From Algoriphagus kandeliae (GTDB taxonomy: Bacteria; Bacteroidota; Bacteroidia; Cytophagales; Cyclobacteriaceae): a DNA stretch of 64,000 nt. A program made the position numbers and the translations under genes. Positions 1-8,846 of the stretch are shown here, piece by piece; within the stretch, counting starts at the first letter, position 1, and every line of letters starts with the position of its first letter. Location of the stretch: NCBI RefSeq assembly GCF_004571135.1, contig NZ_SPSB01000001.1, positions 682,001-746,000 of the forward strand, written 5' to 3'. Below the pieces are notes generated by a model. It had not been told where the DNA came from and searched no databases. It saw only the letters and a program-made list of their open reading frames with translations.

Positions 1-261
1 GCAATTGCAATTCGATTTGGTTGCCCGATTTTCTGCAGTGAAAAAGTCATGTCTGAAGGCGGTGTAGAGCACTTCGATGTAGAAAGTACCGAACCTCAGT
101 CTTCGAAGCCTTCCGCCAAACCGAGTTTCTCCGCTAAAAAGGAACCATCTCTAAAAGATTATAGCTTAGACAAGCTGAATCAGATGCTTGAAAAGGCAAT
201 CAATAATGAGGATTATGAAAAAGCGGCTAGAATTCGGGATGAAATTAATAAGCGAAATTAA
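1..261 (+). CDS. Bifunctional nuclease family protein (DUF151), C-terminal part
   Basis: The reading frame is open from the first base of the window, so the 5' end lies outside it. The first residues (AIAIRFGCPIF) resemble the end of the DUF151 bifunctional-nuclease domain common in Bacteroidota. An acidic linker rich in Ser, Pro and Lys follows. The last about 35 residues form a UVR motif (LDKLNQMLEKAINNEDYEKAARIRDEI), the helical hairpin also found in UvrB/UvrC and in ClpC/McsA-type proteins, where it mediates protein contacts. The frame ends just before a strong terminator. A start at the internal ATG at position 49 is unlikely because the conserved domain continues upstream. Family assignment is good; in vivo function is unknown. 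Confidence 0.8.
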   Translation, partial: AIAIRFGCPIFCSEKVMSEGGVEHFDVESTEPQSSKPSAKPSFSAKKEPSLKDYSLDKLNQMLEKAINNEDYEKAARIRDEINKRN

Positions 262-270
262 ATTTTAATG

Positions 271-292
271 AAAGCCTGAGTAATCAGGCTTT
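271..292 (+). terminator. Rho-independent terminator after the DUF151 gene
   Basis: A 9-bp stem (AAAGCCTGA / TCAGGCTTT) with a GTAA loop is followed by a T run, ten bases after the stop codon. Confidence 0.85.
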
Positions 293-346
293 TTTCTTGT
301 GGTTCGCTTCTCTATTTTTAAGCCCGATTGAATCATACAAATATTT

Positions 347-1630
347 ATGGATTATATAAGAGGTGCATTTGGACTATTTGTCATTGTAGTTATTGCCTAT
401 ATTTTTTCAGCTAATAGAAAAAAGGTCGACTGGAGACTGGTATTCATAGGAATTGGTTTACAGTTGGTTTTCGGTTTGTTGATTACTAAAGTTCCTCTTG
501 TTGCAAGCGGCTTTTCTGCTCTATCAAGTGCATTTGTAAAGTTTTTGAGCTTTAGTGAAGAAGGTGCACGCTTTATTTTTGGTGATTTAGCTGGAGACAG
601 CTTTGGATTTATTTTCGCTTTTAAGGTTTTACCTACCATTATTTTCTTTTCTACTGTTTCTGCTGGATTGTATTACTTGGGTATTCTTCAGAAAGTGGTC
701 TTTGGGATTGCTTGGATTATGGCTCGAACCATGCGTTTATCAGGTCCGGAAAGCCTTTCTGCAGCTGGTAATATCTTTTTGGGGCAAACAGAGGCCCCTT
801 TACTGGTGCGGCCTTTTATCCCTAACATGACCAAATCCGAATTGATGTGTCTGATGACAGGTGGTATGGCTACCATTGCCGGCGGAGTTTTGGCTGGTTA
901 TGTTGCTTTTTTGGGTGGCGATAGTTTGGAAGAGCAAAGTAAGTTTGCGGCCTATTTATTGGGCGCAAGTATAATGAATGCGCCAGCGGCCATCGTTCTT
1001 TCTAAAATTTTTATTCCTGAAGTGGAAAAAGAAAGGGTTCAGGAAAAACTGGAAGTGAACAAGGAAAGTATGGGGGTGAATCTTATCGATGCCATGTCCA
1101 TTGGGGCTTCAGAAGGATTAAAGCTTGCCTTGAACGTGGGAGCCATGCTTCTTGCTTTCATTGCCGTAATCGGTGCAGTGAATTACTTTTTGGAGGATAT
1201 AGTAGGAGGAGTCACTGGAATCAACGGCTTTGTGCTTGATTCTACAGGTGGACAGTTTTCGGGATTTTCTTTGGAGTATATTTTTGGTCAGATTTTCCGG
1301 GTTTTTGCTTGGGTGATCGGGGTAGAATGGACTGATACCTTGCAAGTTGGAAGTTTGCTAGGACAAAAGACTGTAATCAATGAATTTGTGGCTTATTTAA
1401 GCCTTTCTGAGATGAAAGCTGCTGGTACACTTTCTGATAAATCAATTGTCATTGCAACCTATGCCTTGTGTGGCTTTTCTAATTTTAGCTCTATTGCAAT
1501 TCAATTGGGAGGTATCGGAATTATCGCTCCGAATAAGCAGGGAACGCTAAGTAAACTTGGTTTAATATCTTTATTCGCAGCGTCTTTGGCTTGTTTGATG
1601 ACAGCCACAATCGCTGGAATGCTTTTCTAA
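347..1630 (+). CDS. nupC: Concentrative nucleoside transporter, NupC/CNT family
   Basis: A 427-residue inner-membrane protein with many hydrophobic segments throughout, the usual CNT length. The family signature GQTEAPLLV is at about residues 146-154, followed by the conserved helical-hairpin region. A second conserved stretch, CGFSNFSSIAIQLGGIG, lies near residues 375-391. CNT proteins import nucleosides with Na+ or H+. The start ATG at 347 gives a typical N-terminal membrane helix. The gene is a single unit between two terminators and converges on the M28 peptidase gene. Substrate range (pyrimidine or purine) cannot be read from sequence alone. Confidence 0.92.
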   Translation: MDYIRGAFGLFVIVVIAYIFSANRKKVDWRLVFIGIGLQLVFGLLITKVPLVASGFSALSSAFVKFLSFSEEGARFIFGDLAGDSFGFIFAFKVLPTIIFFSTVSAGLYYLGILQKVVFGIAWIMARTMRLSGPESLSAAGNIFLGQTEAPLLVRPFIPNMTKSELMCLMTGGMATIAGGVLAGYVAFLGGDSLEEQSKFAAYLLGASIMNAPAAIVLSKIFIPEVEKERVQEKLEVNKESMGVNLIDAMSIGASEGLKLALNVGAMLLAFIAVIGAVNYFLEDIVGGVTGINGFVLDSTGGQFSGFSLEYIFGQIFRVFAWVIGVEWTDTLQVGSLLGQKTVINEFVAYLSLSEMKAAGTLSDKSIVIATYALCGFSNFSSIAIQLGGIGIIAPNKQGTLSKLGLISLFAASLACLMTATIAGMLF

Positions 1631-1651
1631 CTAGAAAAAGATGAAATAAAA

Positions 1652-1676
1652 AAAGGTCGGCTTCAAGCCGACCTTT
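1652..1676. terminator. Bidirectional terminator between nupC and the M28 peptidase gene
   Basis: A long near-perfect hairpin (AAAGGTCGGCTT, C, AAGCCGACCTTT) lies between two convergent genes, with A-rich sequence on the left and T-rich sequence on the right, so it can serve both strands. Confidence 0.85.
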
Positions 1677-1695
1677 GTTGTTTAGATGAATTTGG

Positions 1696-3171
1696 TTAAT
1701 TCAATCCATATAATTCTTTCGAAACGCCTTCATATTTATCACCAGCATTCCATAGCGGTTTATTGGAATCATTGGCGATTAATTCGGCCGCGAGAATGTA
1801 AGATTTCCAGTATTTGACAGCATAATCCAAGTCAAAATTATCCACTTGGTCACCAGGCTTATGATAGTATTTATTGATTTCGTCATCGAAAGCCCGGAAG
1901 CCTAATGAGAAGGTTGGAGAAGGGATTCCTTTTCTGGCAAAATTAACATTGTCAGAACGATCGTATAGACCTTGCTCAGGAGCAGGGTCTGCAATGGCCT
2001 CCAGTCCAAATTCACTAACAGCCTCACTGATTAAAGGATCGCTGGAAGTTCTTCCCAATCCGATAACGGTGATGACTTCTGTGTCATTATAGCCTCCATT
2101 ATCGATATTCAAGTTGAATACAATCTTATCTAAAGGAACCAAGGGGTTTTCTGCAAAATATGCAGATCCAAGAAGTCCTTTTTCTTCAGCTGTCCAAAGC
2201 GCAAAAATCACCGATCTCTTGGGTGGATTTTTAGCAAAGTATTTAGCAGCATTCAAAACAGCCACTGTTCCTACCGCATTATCTCTGGCTCCATTGTAAA
2301 TAGAATCGCCAGTAGCATCCGGAGTTCCGACTCCTACGTGGTCATAATGAGCTGAGAGGAGAATATATTCGTTCTTTAGATTTTCATCCGTTCCTTCAAT
2401 CCAACCAATGACATTCTTACCTTCGATTGCCCGGTTTTCTTTGCCATTAATGTTCAATTGAGCTGTTTTGACTGCTCCATCGCTGATTTTTTTAGCTAGG
2501 GAATTTTCCAAATCCTTTACCCATAGGTATGGCAAATTTGAGCTTTCGCCTTGATCCAATCCTAGGGTAGGGCGGTTCAGGAAATTGGAAATCAATTGCC
2601 AAGGAACTGAAGGAATGTTGAATTTCTCAATGATGGCTATGGCTCCAGCCTCTTGAGCTCGAGCGACTTTTTCTCGACCTGCAGAAAACAATTGGGCTGG
2701 ACTCATTCGGTCCGGAGCTCCTACATTGGTTATTACTACTTTTCCTTTTAAGTCCTTTCCAGCAAAATCTTCAGGATTTCCAAATCCTAAATCGACAACG
2801 TCAAACTCCCCGGTCAAGGCATCGCCATTTAAGACTAGCATTTCCTGACCTTGAGAGAATTTGGAATCTCCTAAAGTTAGATTTCCTTCTTTTGGTGGGG
2901 TTGATAGCCGAAAAGGAATGTTTTGGAAATAACCATCAGCCCCAGGTACAGGTTGAGTGCCATATTTTTTTAATTGATCAGCAATGTAATTGTATGCCAT
3001 TGCAATCTCAGGCCTGACAGGATCCCTTCCCATCAATTCATCTGAGGCCAAATAAGAGAAGTGACCGATGGCTTCTTTTTCTTTAAATTTTTTTTCAATA
3101 TCCTTCTTTTGGGCCCAAGAAGGAGCAGAAAGGACCAAAACAAGCCCTAGGGTTAAGCAAATATTTTTCAT
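1696..3171 (-). CDS. Exported M28 family metallopeptidase with PA domain
   Basis: A 491-residue protein with a signal peptide (residues 1-20, ending SWAQ). Residues about 110-240 look like a protease-associated (PA) insert, and the zinc peptidase core follows. Visible zinc-site elements are SAHYDHVG (about 273), a following GARDNAVG aspartate segment, the catalytic WTAEEKGLLGS (about 328), NIDNGG and YYHKPGD near residue 435. M28 enzymes are aminopeptidases or carboxypeptidases using two zinc ions; this one is predicted to act in the periplasm or outside the cell. It is monocistronic, ending in the shared terminator with nupC. Substrate is not predictable. Confidence 0.9.
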   Translation of the reverse strand: MKNICLTLGLVLVLSAPSWAQKKDIEKKFKEKEAIGHFSYLASDELMGRDPVRPEIAMAYNYIADQLKKYGTQPVPGADGYFQNIPFRLSTPPKEGNLTLGDSKFSQGQEMLVLNGDALTGEFDVVDLGFGNPEDFAGKDLKGKVVITNVGAPDRMSPAQLFSAGREKVARAQEAGAIAIIEKFNIPSVPWQLISNFLNRPTLGLDQGESSNLPYLWVKDLENSLAKKISDGAVKTAQLNINGKENRAIEGKNVIGWIEGTDENLKNEYILLSAHYDHVGVGTPDATGDSIYNGARDNAVGTVAVLNAAKYFAKNPPKRSVIFALWTAEEKGLLGSAYFAENPLVPLDKIVFNLNIDNGGYNDTEVITVIGLGRTSSDPLISEAVSEFGLEAIADPAPEQGLYDRSDNVNFARKGIPSPTFSLGFRAFDDEINKYYHKPGDQVDNFDLDYAVKYWKSYILAAELIANDSNKPLWNAGDKYEGVSKELYGLN

Positions 3172-3210
3172 TGTCTTAATTTATTTGTCTGAAAATAAAA
3201 TAAAAGCCAC

Positions 3211-3227
3211 AAAGGCTACTAGCCTTT
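3211..3227 (-). terminator. Probable terminator of the mnmA-truC transcript
   Basis: The hairpin AAAGGCT-act-AGCCTTT lies two bases after the truC stop codon. On the minus strand it is followed by a T-rich stretch. A-rich flanks make it partly bidirectional. Confidence 0.55.
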
Positions 3228-3228
3228 T

Positions 3229-3945
3229 TTAAACTTCTTGATTCGGAAATCCCAATTCTTTTAAAATCGTCCGAAAGTGTACAGGAATTTCAGCATGAAT
3301 ACCCATATTTTCCTGAGTTATCGGATCTTGAAATCGTAATTCAAATGCATGGAGTAGTAGGTTTTGGAGATCAAATTGCTTCTCGAAAAATTTGTTCTGT
3401 TTGTTGTCTCCGTGCTTTTTATCTCCAATGATGTAATGCCGTGCTTGGGCTAAATGTCTTCTAATTTGGTGGGTTCTGCCTGTAAATGGCTGAATAGATA
3501 AAAGTGAATATCGACTTGTAGGGTAACGCCCAGTGGTATTAAAAGGAATTTCAACGGAATCAACCAATTTATAATCTGTTCTTGCCTCTTGAAGCTTTCC
3601 GCTTCGTTCATTAGTCAAAGCTCGATCAAAGCATCCTTCTTTTGATGAGGGAACTCCTCGGACGAGAGCTAGATAAGTTTTTTCAACTCTTCTTTCAGAA
3701 AACTCAGCTTTGAATAAAGGAAGAAGTTCTTTTTTCTTGGTAAAAAGCAAAACACCTGAAGTAGGTCTGTCCAATCTATGAACAGGATAAACTGCTTGTC
3801 CAATTTGATCTCGGAGAAGTTGAAGGGCAAAATTCTCTTTTTCCTCAGCGGCTAATTTGGTACGATGAACCAATAGACCAGCTGCCTTATTAATGGCAAT
3901 CCAATCTTCGGTTTCTTTTAAAATTTCAATCACAGAAATGCTCAA
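3229..3945 (-). CDS. truC: tRNA pseudouridine synthase C-like (RluA family)
   Basis: A 238-residue RluA-superfamily pseudouridine synthase. The catalytic motif HRLDRPTSG has its Asp at residue 59. The segments DQIGQ before it and GRYPTTRY/GRTHQIRRHLAH-like stretches later match TruC, which makes pseudouridine 65 in tRNA. No S4 domain is present, as expected for TruC. It lies 7 bp downstream of mnmA on the same strand, so two tRNA-modification enzymes are probably co-transcribed. The nearest alternative is another RluA-family enzyme acting on rRNA, but the motif context favours TruC. Confidence 0.85.
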   Translation of the reverse strand: MSISVIEILKETEDWIAINKAAGLLVHRTKLAAEEKENFALQLLRDQIGQAVYPVHRLDRPTSGVLLFTKKKELLPLFKAEFSERRVEKTYLALVRGVPSSKEGCFDRALTNERSGKLQEARTDYKLVDSVEIPFNTTGRYPTSRYSLLSIQPFTGRTHQIRRHLAQARHYIIGDKKHGDNKQNKFFEKQFDLQNLLLHAFELRFQDPITQENMGIHAEIPVHFRTILKELGFPNQEV

Positions 3946-3952
3946 GAAGAAG

Positions 3953-5167
3953 TTAAAAAATGGTTCCTGACCCTATGCACTCCTCTCCGTTATACCAAGC
4001 TACAAATTGACCGGAAGCAATCCCACGCTGAGGCTGATCAAAAAGAACATATAATCCATTTTCTTTTTGGATTAAAGTTGCTTTTGAAAGAGGTTGGCGG
4101 TAACGAATTCGAGCGCTGTATTCGGCACTTTGTCCTGGGAGAAGTCGCAAATCTTCACGAATCCAATGAACCTGATCATTTTTTACAAATAAAGCATGTC
4201 GGAGCAAGCCGGGATGATCTTCTCCTAGTCCAGTATAGATTACATTTTCGACAGTATCCGTGGCAATTACAAAAAGAGGTTTACCCGTGCCTCCAACTTG
4301 AAGCCCTTTTCGCTGACCAATGGTAAAATAATGGGCACCATTATGCTCCCCAACAACTTTTCCTTGACCCTTATTGTATCGAATTGGCAATGCCAAATTA
4401 TCCAATGTTTCCTGCTCCAGCTCAGAGTATTCCATTCCCGCAGGAACTTGATATCTAACAAATTCAGGCAGATTTTCGGGAATTTGAATGATTTGTCCTT
4501 TTTTGGATTTGAGCTGTTGCTGTAAAAATTCAGGAAGACGAACTTTTCCAATAAAACATAAACCCTGTGAATCTTTTTTCTCAGCTGTTATCAGATCAAG
4601 ATTTTTAGCGATTTGCCGTACTTCTGATTTTTGAAGGTGTCCAATAGGGAAAAGTGCTTTGGATAACTGTTCTTGGGTCAATTGGCAAAGGAAATAACTT
4701 TGATCCTTGTTTGAATCCGCCCCCGCTTTAAGTTGGTAAGCAGGCTTTCCATCCACCAATATTTCTCCTTTTTGGCAATAATGACCCGTTGCCACAAAAT
4801 CTGCTTTTAGTTTTTGAGCAGCTTTGAGAAAAATATCAAATTTTATTTCCCTATTACAAAGAATATCCGGATTAGGGGTGCGTCCCGCTTCATATTCGGC
4901 AAACATATAATCTACAATTCGTTCCCGATATTCTTCGCTGAGATCTATAGCCTGGAAGGGTATTCCCAATTTTTCAGCCACAAGCATGGCGTCAGTTGAA
5001 TCCTCCATCCAAGGGCATTCATTGGAAATCGTGACTGATTCATCGTGCCAGTTTTTCATAAACATGCCGATGACCTCATATCCTTGCTCAATAAGAAGGG
5101 CTGCTGCTACTGAACTGTCGACACCTCCTGATAGGCCGACAACTACTCTTGGTTTTTTATTCATCAT
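3953..5167 (-). CDS. mnmA: tRNA-specific 2-thiouridylase MnmA
   Basis: A 404-residue enzyme that installs the 2-thio group on U34 of Lys, Glu and Gln tRNAs. The PP-loop ATP-binding motif GLSGGVDSS is at residues 11-19. The two catalytic cysteines sit at about C104 ([12 protein letters not shown]) and C204 ([10 protein letters not shown]). It is a little longer than the E. coli protein, with an extra segment around residues 215-260. The start could be either of two adjacent ATG codons (5167 or 5164). It heads a two-gene unit with truC; mnmE, for the C5 modification of the same wobble base, lies about 8 kb away in the metal operon. Confidence 0.95.
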   Translation of the reverse strand: MMNKKPRVVVGLSGGVDSSVAAALLIEQGYEVIGMFMKNWHDESVTISNECPWMEDSTDAMLVAEKLGIPFQAIDLSEEYRERIVDYMFAEYEAGRTPNPDILCNREIKFDIFLKAAQKLKADFVATGHYCQKGEILVDGKPAYQLKAGADSNKDQSYFLCQLTQEQLSKALFPIGHLQKSEVRQIAKNLDLITAEKKDSQGLCFIGKVRLPEFLQQQLKSKKGQIIQIPENLPEFVRYQVPAGMEYSELEQETLDNLALPIRYNKGQGKVVGEHNGAHYFTIGQRKGLQVGGTGKPLFVIATDTVENVIYTGLGEDHPGLLRHALFVKNDQVHWIREDLRLLPGQSAEYSARIRYRQPLSKATLIQKENGLYVLFDQPQRGIASGQFVAWYNGEECIGSGTIF

Positions 5168-5335
5168 ATTTCACGTTATGGATTCAAGGTCCATAGGTGG
5201 ACGAGTTTTTGGGAAACCCTCTAAACTCATGTTGAGTTCAAATTCTCTTCAAATATCCTGAAAATAGGGGAGTAGACAACAAAATTAGATTAGGAATAAT
5301 TTTAAGCGATGAGTCTAAGGCTCTGAAAAAAAGAG

Positions 5336-5343
5336 TACTTTTG
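5336..5343 (+). promoter_or_regulatory. Bacteroidota-type -7 element upstream of the MATE gene
   Basis: TACTTTTG matches TAnnTTTG and lies 30 bp before the ATG. No good -33 TTG is visible at the expected distance. Confidence 0.45.
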
Positions 5344-5372
5344 GCGCTTCAAATAATTTTTTACTTCGCTTT

Positions 5373-6752
5373 ATGAATTTCCAATTGATTAAGGATGCTT
5401 TGGCTGGAAAGGAGCAGGACTTTACAAAGCTCTCCTTGAAGACAGCTATTTTCGTTTTGGCACTTCCCATGATTTTGGAAATGATGATGGAATCCCTTTT
5501 CGCAGTGGTGGATATTTTCTTTGTAGCAAAGCTGGGAGAAGATGCCATTGCAACGGTGGGATTGACAGAATCCGTTATTGTATTAGTTTATGCAGTAGGT
5601 TTTGGAATTAGTATGGCTGCCACGGCCTTGATTTCAAGGAGGTTTGGGGAAAAAGAATATAAAGAAGCCGGCGCTTCAGCATTTCAGCTTTTACTCGTAG
5701 GAGGTTTTATCTCGTTGATTTTTAGCATTCTTGGAGTTTTGTTTGCCCCTGATATTCTATACTTGATGGGTGCGGAGCAAGAGGTAATTCAAAATGGGGC
5801 AAGCTTTACCCGTATCATTTTTGGTGGAAATGCGGCCATCCTTTTGCTTTTCCTTATAAATGGCGCATTTCGAGGAGCTGGACAAGCACATCACGCCATG
5901 CGTTCCCTTTGGATAGCCAATGGTTTTAATATTCTATTAGATCCAATTTTGATATTTGGTGTTGGAAGTTTTGAGGGGTTTGGTTTGGAAGGTGCTGCTT
6001 GGGCTACGACTACTGGAAGAGGCTTAGGTGTTATTTTTCAGCTTTTTCACTTGTTGAATGGAAAACATAGACTTTGGATATCTCGGGAAAGTCTTCAGGT
6101 AAAATGGAGGACCATTCGAAAGATTATCGATATCGCTTTGGGTGGAATGGGACAATTTCTGATCGATTCCATTTCTTGGGTGGCTTTGACTCGAATGAAT
6201 GCTGAATTTGGTTCGGCAGCCTTGGCTGGGTACACCATTGCCATGCGGGTTTTGATTTTTACAATCTTACCGGCTTGGGGAATTTCTGGTGCCGCGGCTA
6301 CCTTGGTTGGCCAGAATTTAGGAGCAAAACAACCTATGCGAGCGGAAGAAGCAGTCTGGTTAACGACTCGCTATTGTGTAATCTTTATGGCTGCCGTAAC
6401 TGGTATTTATATATTCTTTTCTGGTCAATTGGCAGGTTTATTTACTGATATAACTGAAGTCAAGGCTATTGCCTCTCAAGGGCTTTGGGTAATTGCTACG
6501 GGATATGTGTTTTTTGCTGTTGGAATGGTTCTCACGCAAGCATTTAATGGGTCAGGTGATACGCGAACTCCTGCTTGGATCAATATTGGGGTATTATGGT
6601 TTTTGGAAATTCCTCTTGCCTACAGTTTGGCTTTTGTTTTTGAATTAAAATATTTGGGAATTTTCATCGCTATTGCTGTAGCGCATTCTCTTCATGCAGT
6701 CGTTGCTTGGTACCTTTTCCGAAAGGGAAGGTGGAAACGAATTTCAGTATAA
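5373..6752 (+). CDS. MATE family efflux transporter
   Basis: A 459-residue polytopic membrane protein with two homologous MatE halves (about residues 25-190 and 245-405), the normal length for the family. The N-terminal half has the typical ALPMILEMMMESLFAVVDIFFVAKLG segment, and each half carries the small-residue-rich helices of MATE proteins. These antiporters export organic cations or drugs using Na+ or H+ gradients. It is divergent from mnmA across about 200 bp and ends in a strong terminator. Substrates cannot be predicted. Confidence 0.92.
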   Translation: MNFQLIKDALAGKEQDFTKLSLKTAIFVLALPMILEMMMESLFAVVDIFFVAKLGEDAIATVGLTESVIVLVYAVGFGISMAATALISRRFGEKEYKEAGASAFQLLLVGGFISLIFSILGVLFAPDILYLMGAEQEVIQNGASFTRIIFGGNAAILLLFLINGAFRGAGQAHHAMRSLWIANGFNILLDPILIFGVGSFEGFGLEGAAWATTTGRGLGVIFQLFHLLNGKHRLWISRESLQVKWRTIRKIIDIALGGMGQFLIDSISWVALTRMNAEFGSAALAGYTIAMRVLIFTILPAWGISGAAATLVGQNLGAKQPMRAEEAVWLTTRYCVIFMAAVTGIYIFFSGQLAGLFTDITEVKAIASQGLWVIATGYVFFAVGMVLTQAFNGSGDTRTPAWINIGVLWFLEIPLAYSLAFVFELKYLGIFIAIAVAHSLHAVVAWYLFRKGRWKRISV

Positions 6753-6753
6753 A

Positions 6754-6783
6754 AAAAGCCGATTTGAGATCAAATCGGCTTTT
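6754..6783. terminator. Terminator between the MATE gene and a lipoprotein gene
   Basis: A 13-bp perfect stem (AAAAGCCGATTTG / CAAATCGGCTTTT) with an AGAT loop lies between convergent genes. It can act in both directions. Confidence 0.88.
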
Positions 6784-6802
6784 TGGTAAGTTTTATTTGA
6801 CT

Positions 6803-7558
6803 TTAATTCAAAGAGACAAACTTGCTGTCCACAGTTTCATTGATAAAATAAATCTTCTTTCCGCCTACTGTTCTACTTTCTGTATTGTAGGCTGCCACTT
6901 GAACGATTCCTTGGCTTGTAGATCTTAATCCGCTTAGTTCTGAGGATGAAAAGGTAATGCTTGTGCTTCTTGCTTCTTTGGTGACTACTTTGTCTCCGTC
7001 AGAAATTACCCAAAGGATGTTATCAACATTGGAAGGAACGCTTTCTATACTTAAAGAAACGTCTCCTCCAATGGAAATTTCATCAGGAATGCTTGCACTG
7101 AACCTTACTACTCCTGGCATTACTTTTCCAGTAGTATGGGTGAAGCCATCAAATCCGTTTGCGCCCGCTACTACCCAGTCATTGTTTTGTCCAGAATTGA
7201 TTCCCAAGGTCACATCCGTGAAGTCATTGACATAAGTATTATTGAGATTTTGAAGAGGGAAATCATTGAGGCTTACCTCCCCAACATTAACCAAACTGCT
7301 ACTACCTCCAGAAGAAGAATAGAAATTTGCATTCGCTACATCCAGCAAAATGTCCGAAATACCAGGAACGGAAGGAGTACCTGATGGAAGATTTGATTTG
7401 GCTTTGATAGCTGCTAAAATTCCATCAGCATCTCCCGGAGTCGGAATCGGATTAGCTTGTGTTTGTTGTTGAGGATCATCATCATCACTGTTGCAAGAAG
7501 TACCTAGCCACATAATTGCAGCTGAAAGAATTAAAATTTGAAAAAACTTGATTTTCAT
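6803..7558 (-). CDS. Lipoprotein of unknown function with Bacteroidota export signal
   Basis: A 251-residue protein with a lipoprotein signal peptide; the acylated Cys is at residue 22 (WLGTSC) and is followed by NSDDDD. Acidic residues directly after the Cys match the surface-export signal described for Bacteroidota lipoproteins. A Gln/Pro-rich linker follows, then a region rich in Ser, Gly, Asn and Val that looks like a beta-sandwich; residues about 150-200 resemble an Ig-like fold (PDEISIGGDVSLSIESVPSNVDNILWVISDG). I do not recognise a specific family. It is predicted to sit in the outer membrane, possibly facing outward. It is monocistronic between two non-coding gaps. Confidence 0.75.
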   Translation of the reverse strand: MKIKFFQILILSAAIMWLGTSCNSDDDDPQQQTQANPIPTPGDADGILAAIKAKSNLPSGTPSVPGISDILLDVANANFYSSSGGSSSLVNVGEVSLNDFPLQNLNNTYVNDFTDVTLGINSGQNNDWVVAGANGFDGFTHTTGKVMPGVVRFSASIPDEISIGGDVSLSIESVPSNVDNILWVISDGDKVVTKEARSTSITFSSSELSGLRSTSQGIVQVAAYNTESRTVGGKKIYFINETVDSKFVSLN

Positions 7559-7637
7559 GGTTTAGAAAGTTTAGTGTAACGATCCAAAATTCACTTAAAA
7601 AGCATTCCTAAACCATACGTCATTTGTCGTATTCTAT

Positions 7638-8300
7638 TCAATCACTAAAGCATTGAACATTCATAAAATAAGGCATGTTGTAGAAAGATTTTTCACCATA
7701 AACCTGAGATCCGCATCCCATTTTTTTGAATGATGGATTTAGAATATTTGCTCGATGTCCCGGCGAATCCATCCAAAGTCTTACAACTTCTTTTGCATAG
7801 GAAATGTAAGTATGTGGGGGAACGGGATCATGTTTGTTTGCATAGATGAATTCTCCAGGAACTTGGGGAGGTCGAACCTGTTTCCCGTATTCATAATCCA
7901 ATCCTGCTGTACTACTAATATTTTCAGCAATTAGATTTGGGTTTAATCCCTGAATCTGAAATCGGTCCCGAAGTTTCCGCTTGTTCCTGATTTTGCTTTG
8001 GTGGCTAAAGAATCCCAGTCGAGCCATATCCCGAGCATGATCGGCAGCTAAAAGTTCAATTTTAAAAGAATATTCAAAAGCCGGTAAACCATGATTTTCA
8101 CGCTGCTCATTGGTTATATAAAAAATTGCAGCATGAAGCAGAGGATAGTCGATGTCTCTCGGATCCAAAATCCGGTATGCTTCTTCAAAACGAAGAAAGT
8201 CCTTCCAGTTCATTCTATCATAATCTTCAACGGTCCAGGATTGGGCCTCTGAATTAGCAAATGGAAATAGAAGAGTGATAAAAAGAAGAAGCTTCTTCAT
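7638..8300 (-). CDS. Secreted CAP-domain (SCP/PR1-like) protein
   Basis: A 220-residue protein with a signal peptide (residues 1-19, ending SEAQ). The CAP core spans about residues 55-215. Visible are the helix with TNEQRENHGLPAFEYSFKIELLAADHARDMA, the conserved FFSH motif, a later VRLWMDSPGHRANILNPSFKKMGCG segment and the terminal YFMNVQCF strand. CAP proteins are extracellular; bacterial members are largely uncharacterised. The conserved His/Glu residues of the CAP cavity appear present. It stands alone on the minus strand. Confidence 0.85.
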   Translation of the reverse strand: MKKLLLFITLLFPFANSEAQSWTVEDYDRMNWKDFLRFEEAYRILDPRDIDYPLLHAAIFYITNEQRENHGLPAFEYSFKIELLAADHARDMARLGFFSHQSKIRNKRKLRDRFQIQGLNPNLIAENISSTAGLDYEYGKQVRPPQVPGEFIYANKHDPVPPHTYISYAKEVVRLWMDSPGHRANILNPSFKKMGCGSQVYGEKSFYNMPYFMNVQCFSD

Positions 8301-8368
8301 ACGTGATTTGGAGTCAAATTCTCTGTAATCACGCTGAAGAAGCCAAATTATTGTTTCCTGTTTTGATC

Positions 8369-8617
8369 TTAATTGTCCTGTGGTATTTCCAGAAACAAGG
8401 AAATTAATTCTCTTGGAGTAGAAGCTTCACGGAGTTTTTCATCCTGAAGATAAAGTTGGAGCTGATACTCCAATTCAAAAATTAACCCATTTACAAAGAT
8501 GGGGTCCATGTTTAATTTTTGGATAAAATGGTCATTCTTGCGGGGCCCAGTCAAGGTAATTCCATAAGTATGAAATACCTCAATGGCTTTTTTTAGTTTA
8601 GAATATTGTTGGTTCAT
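8369..8617 (-). CDS. Small acyl-carrier-protein-like protein lacking the phosphopantetheine serine
   Basis: An 82-residue protein whose pattern resembles a four-helix acyl carrier protein: an N-terminal helix, then LNMDPIFVNGLIFELEYQLQLYL, then an acidic loop and TPRELISLFLE. In true ACPs the motif at this point is DSL, with the Ser carrying phosphopantetheine. Here it is Asp38-Pro39, so no prosthetic group can be attached. It could be a degenerate ACP used as a binding partner or regulator, or an unrelated helical protein. It lies 68 bp upstream of the CAP-domain gene on the same strand, so the two may be co-transcribed. No experimental function is known to me. Confidence 0.6.
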   Translation of the reverse strand: MNQQYSKLKKAIEVFHTYGITLTGPRKNDHFIQKLNMDPIFVNGLIFELEYQLQLYLQDEKLREASTPRELISLFLEIPQDN

Positions 8618-8846
8618 TTTTTCAGGATTCTATTAATAAACGATACTGCCTCATTAATCAATTCTCAGATATAAACGGAGAAATAAGGATTTGTTTAGTT
8701 AAATGATTCCCTATGCTGTTTTTTTTGAATAATATCAAAAAATCAATTAAACGGACAATTGTCACAAAATAAGATTTCAGGATTCTTTTAGGCCTTCTTT
8801 TATTTTCTCACTATCCCAGTATTAAAATTTTTCCCATTGAAATGAC

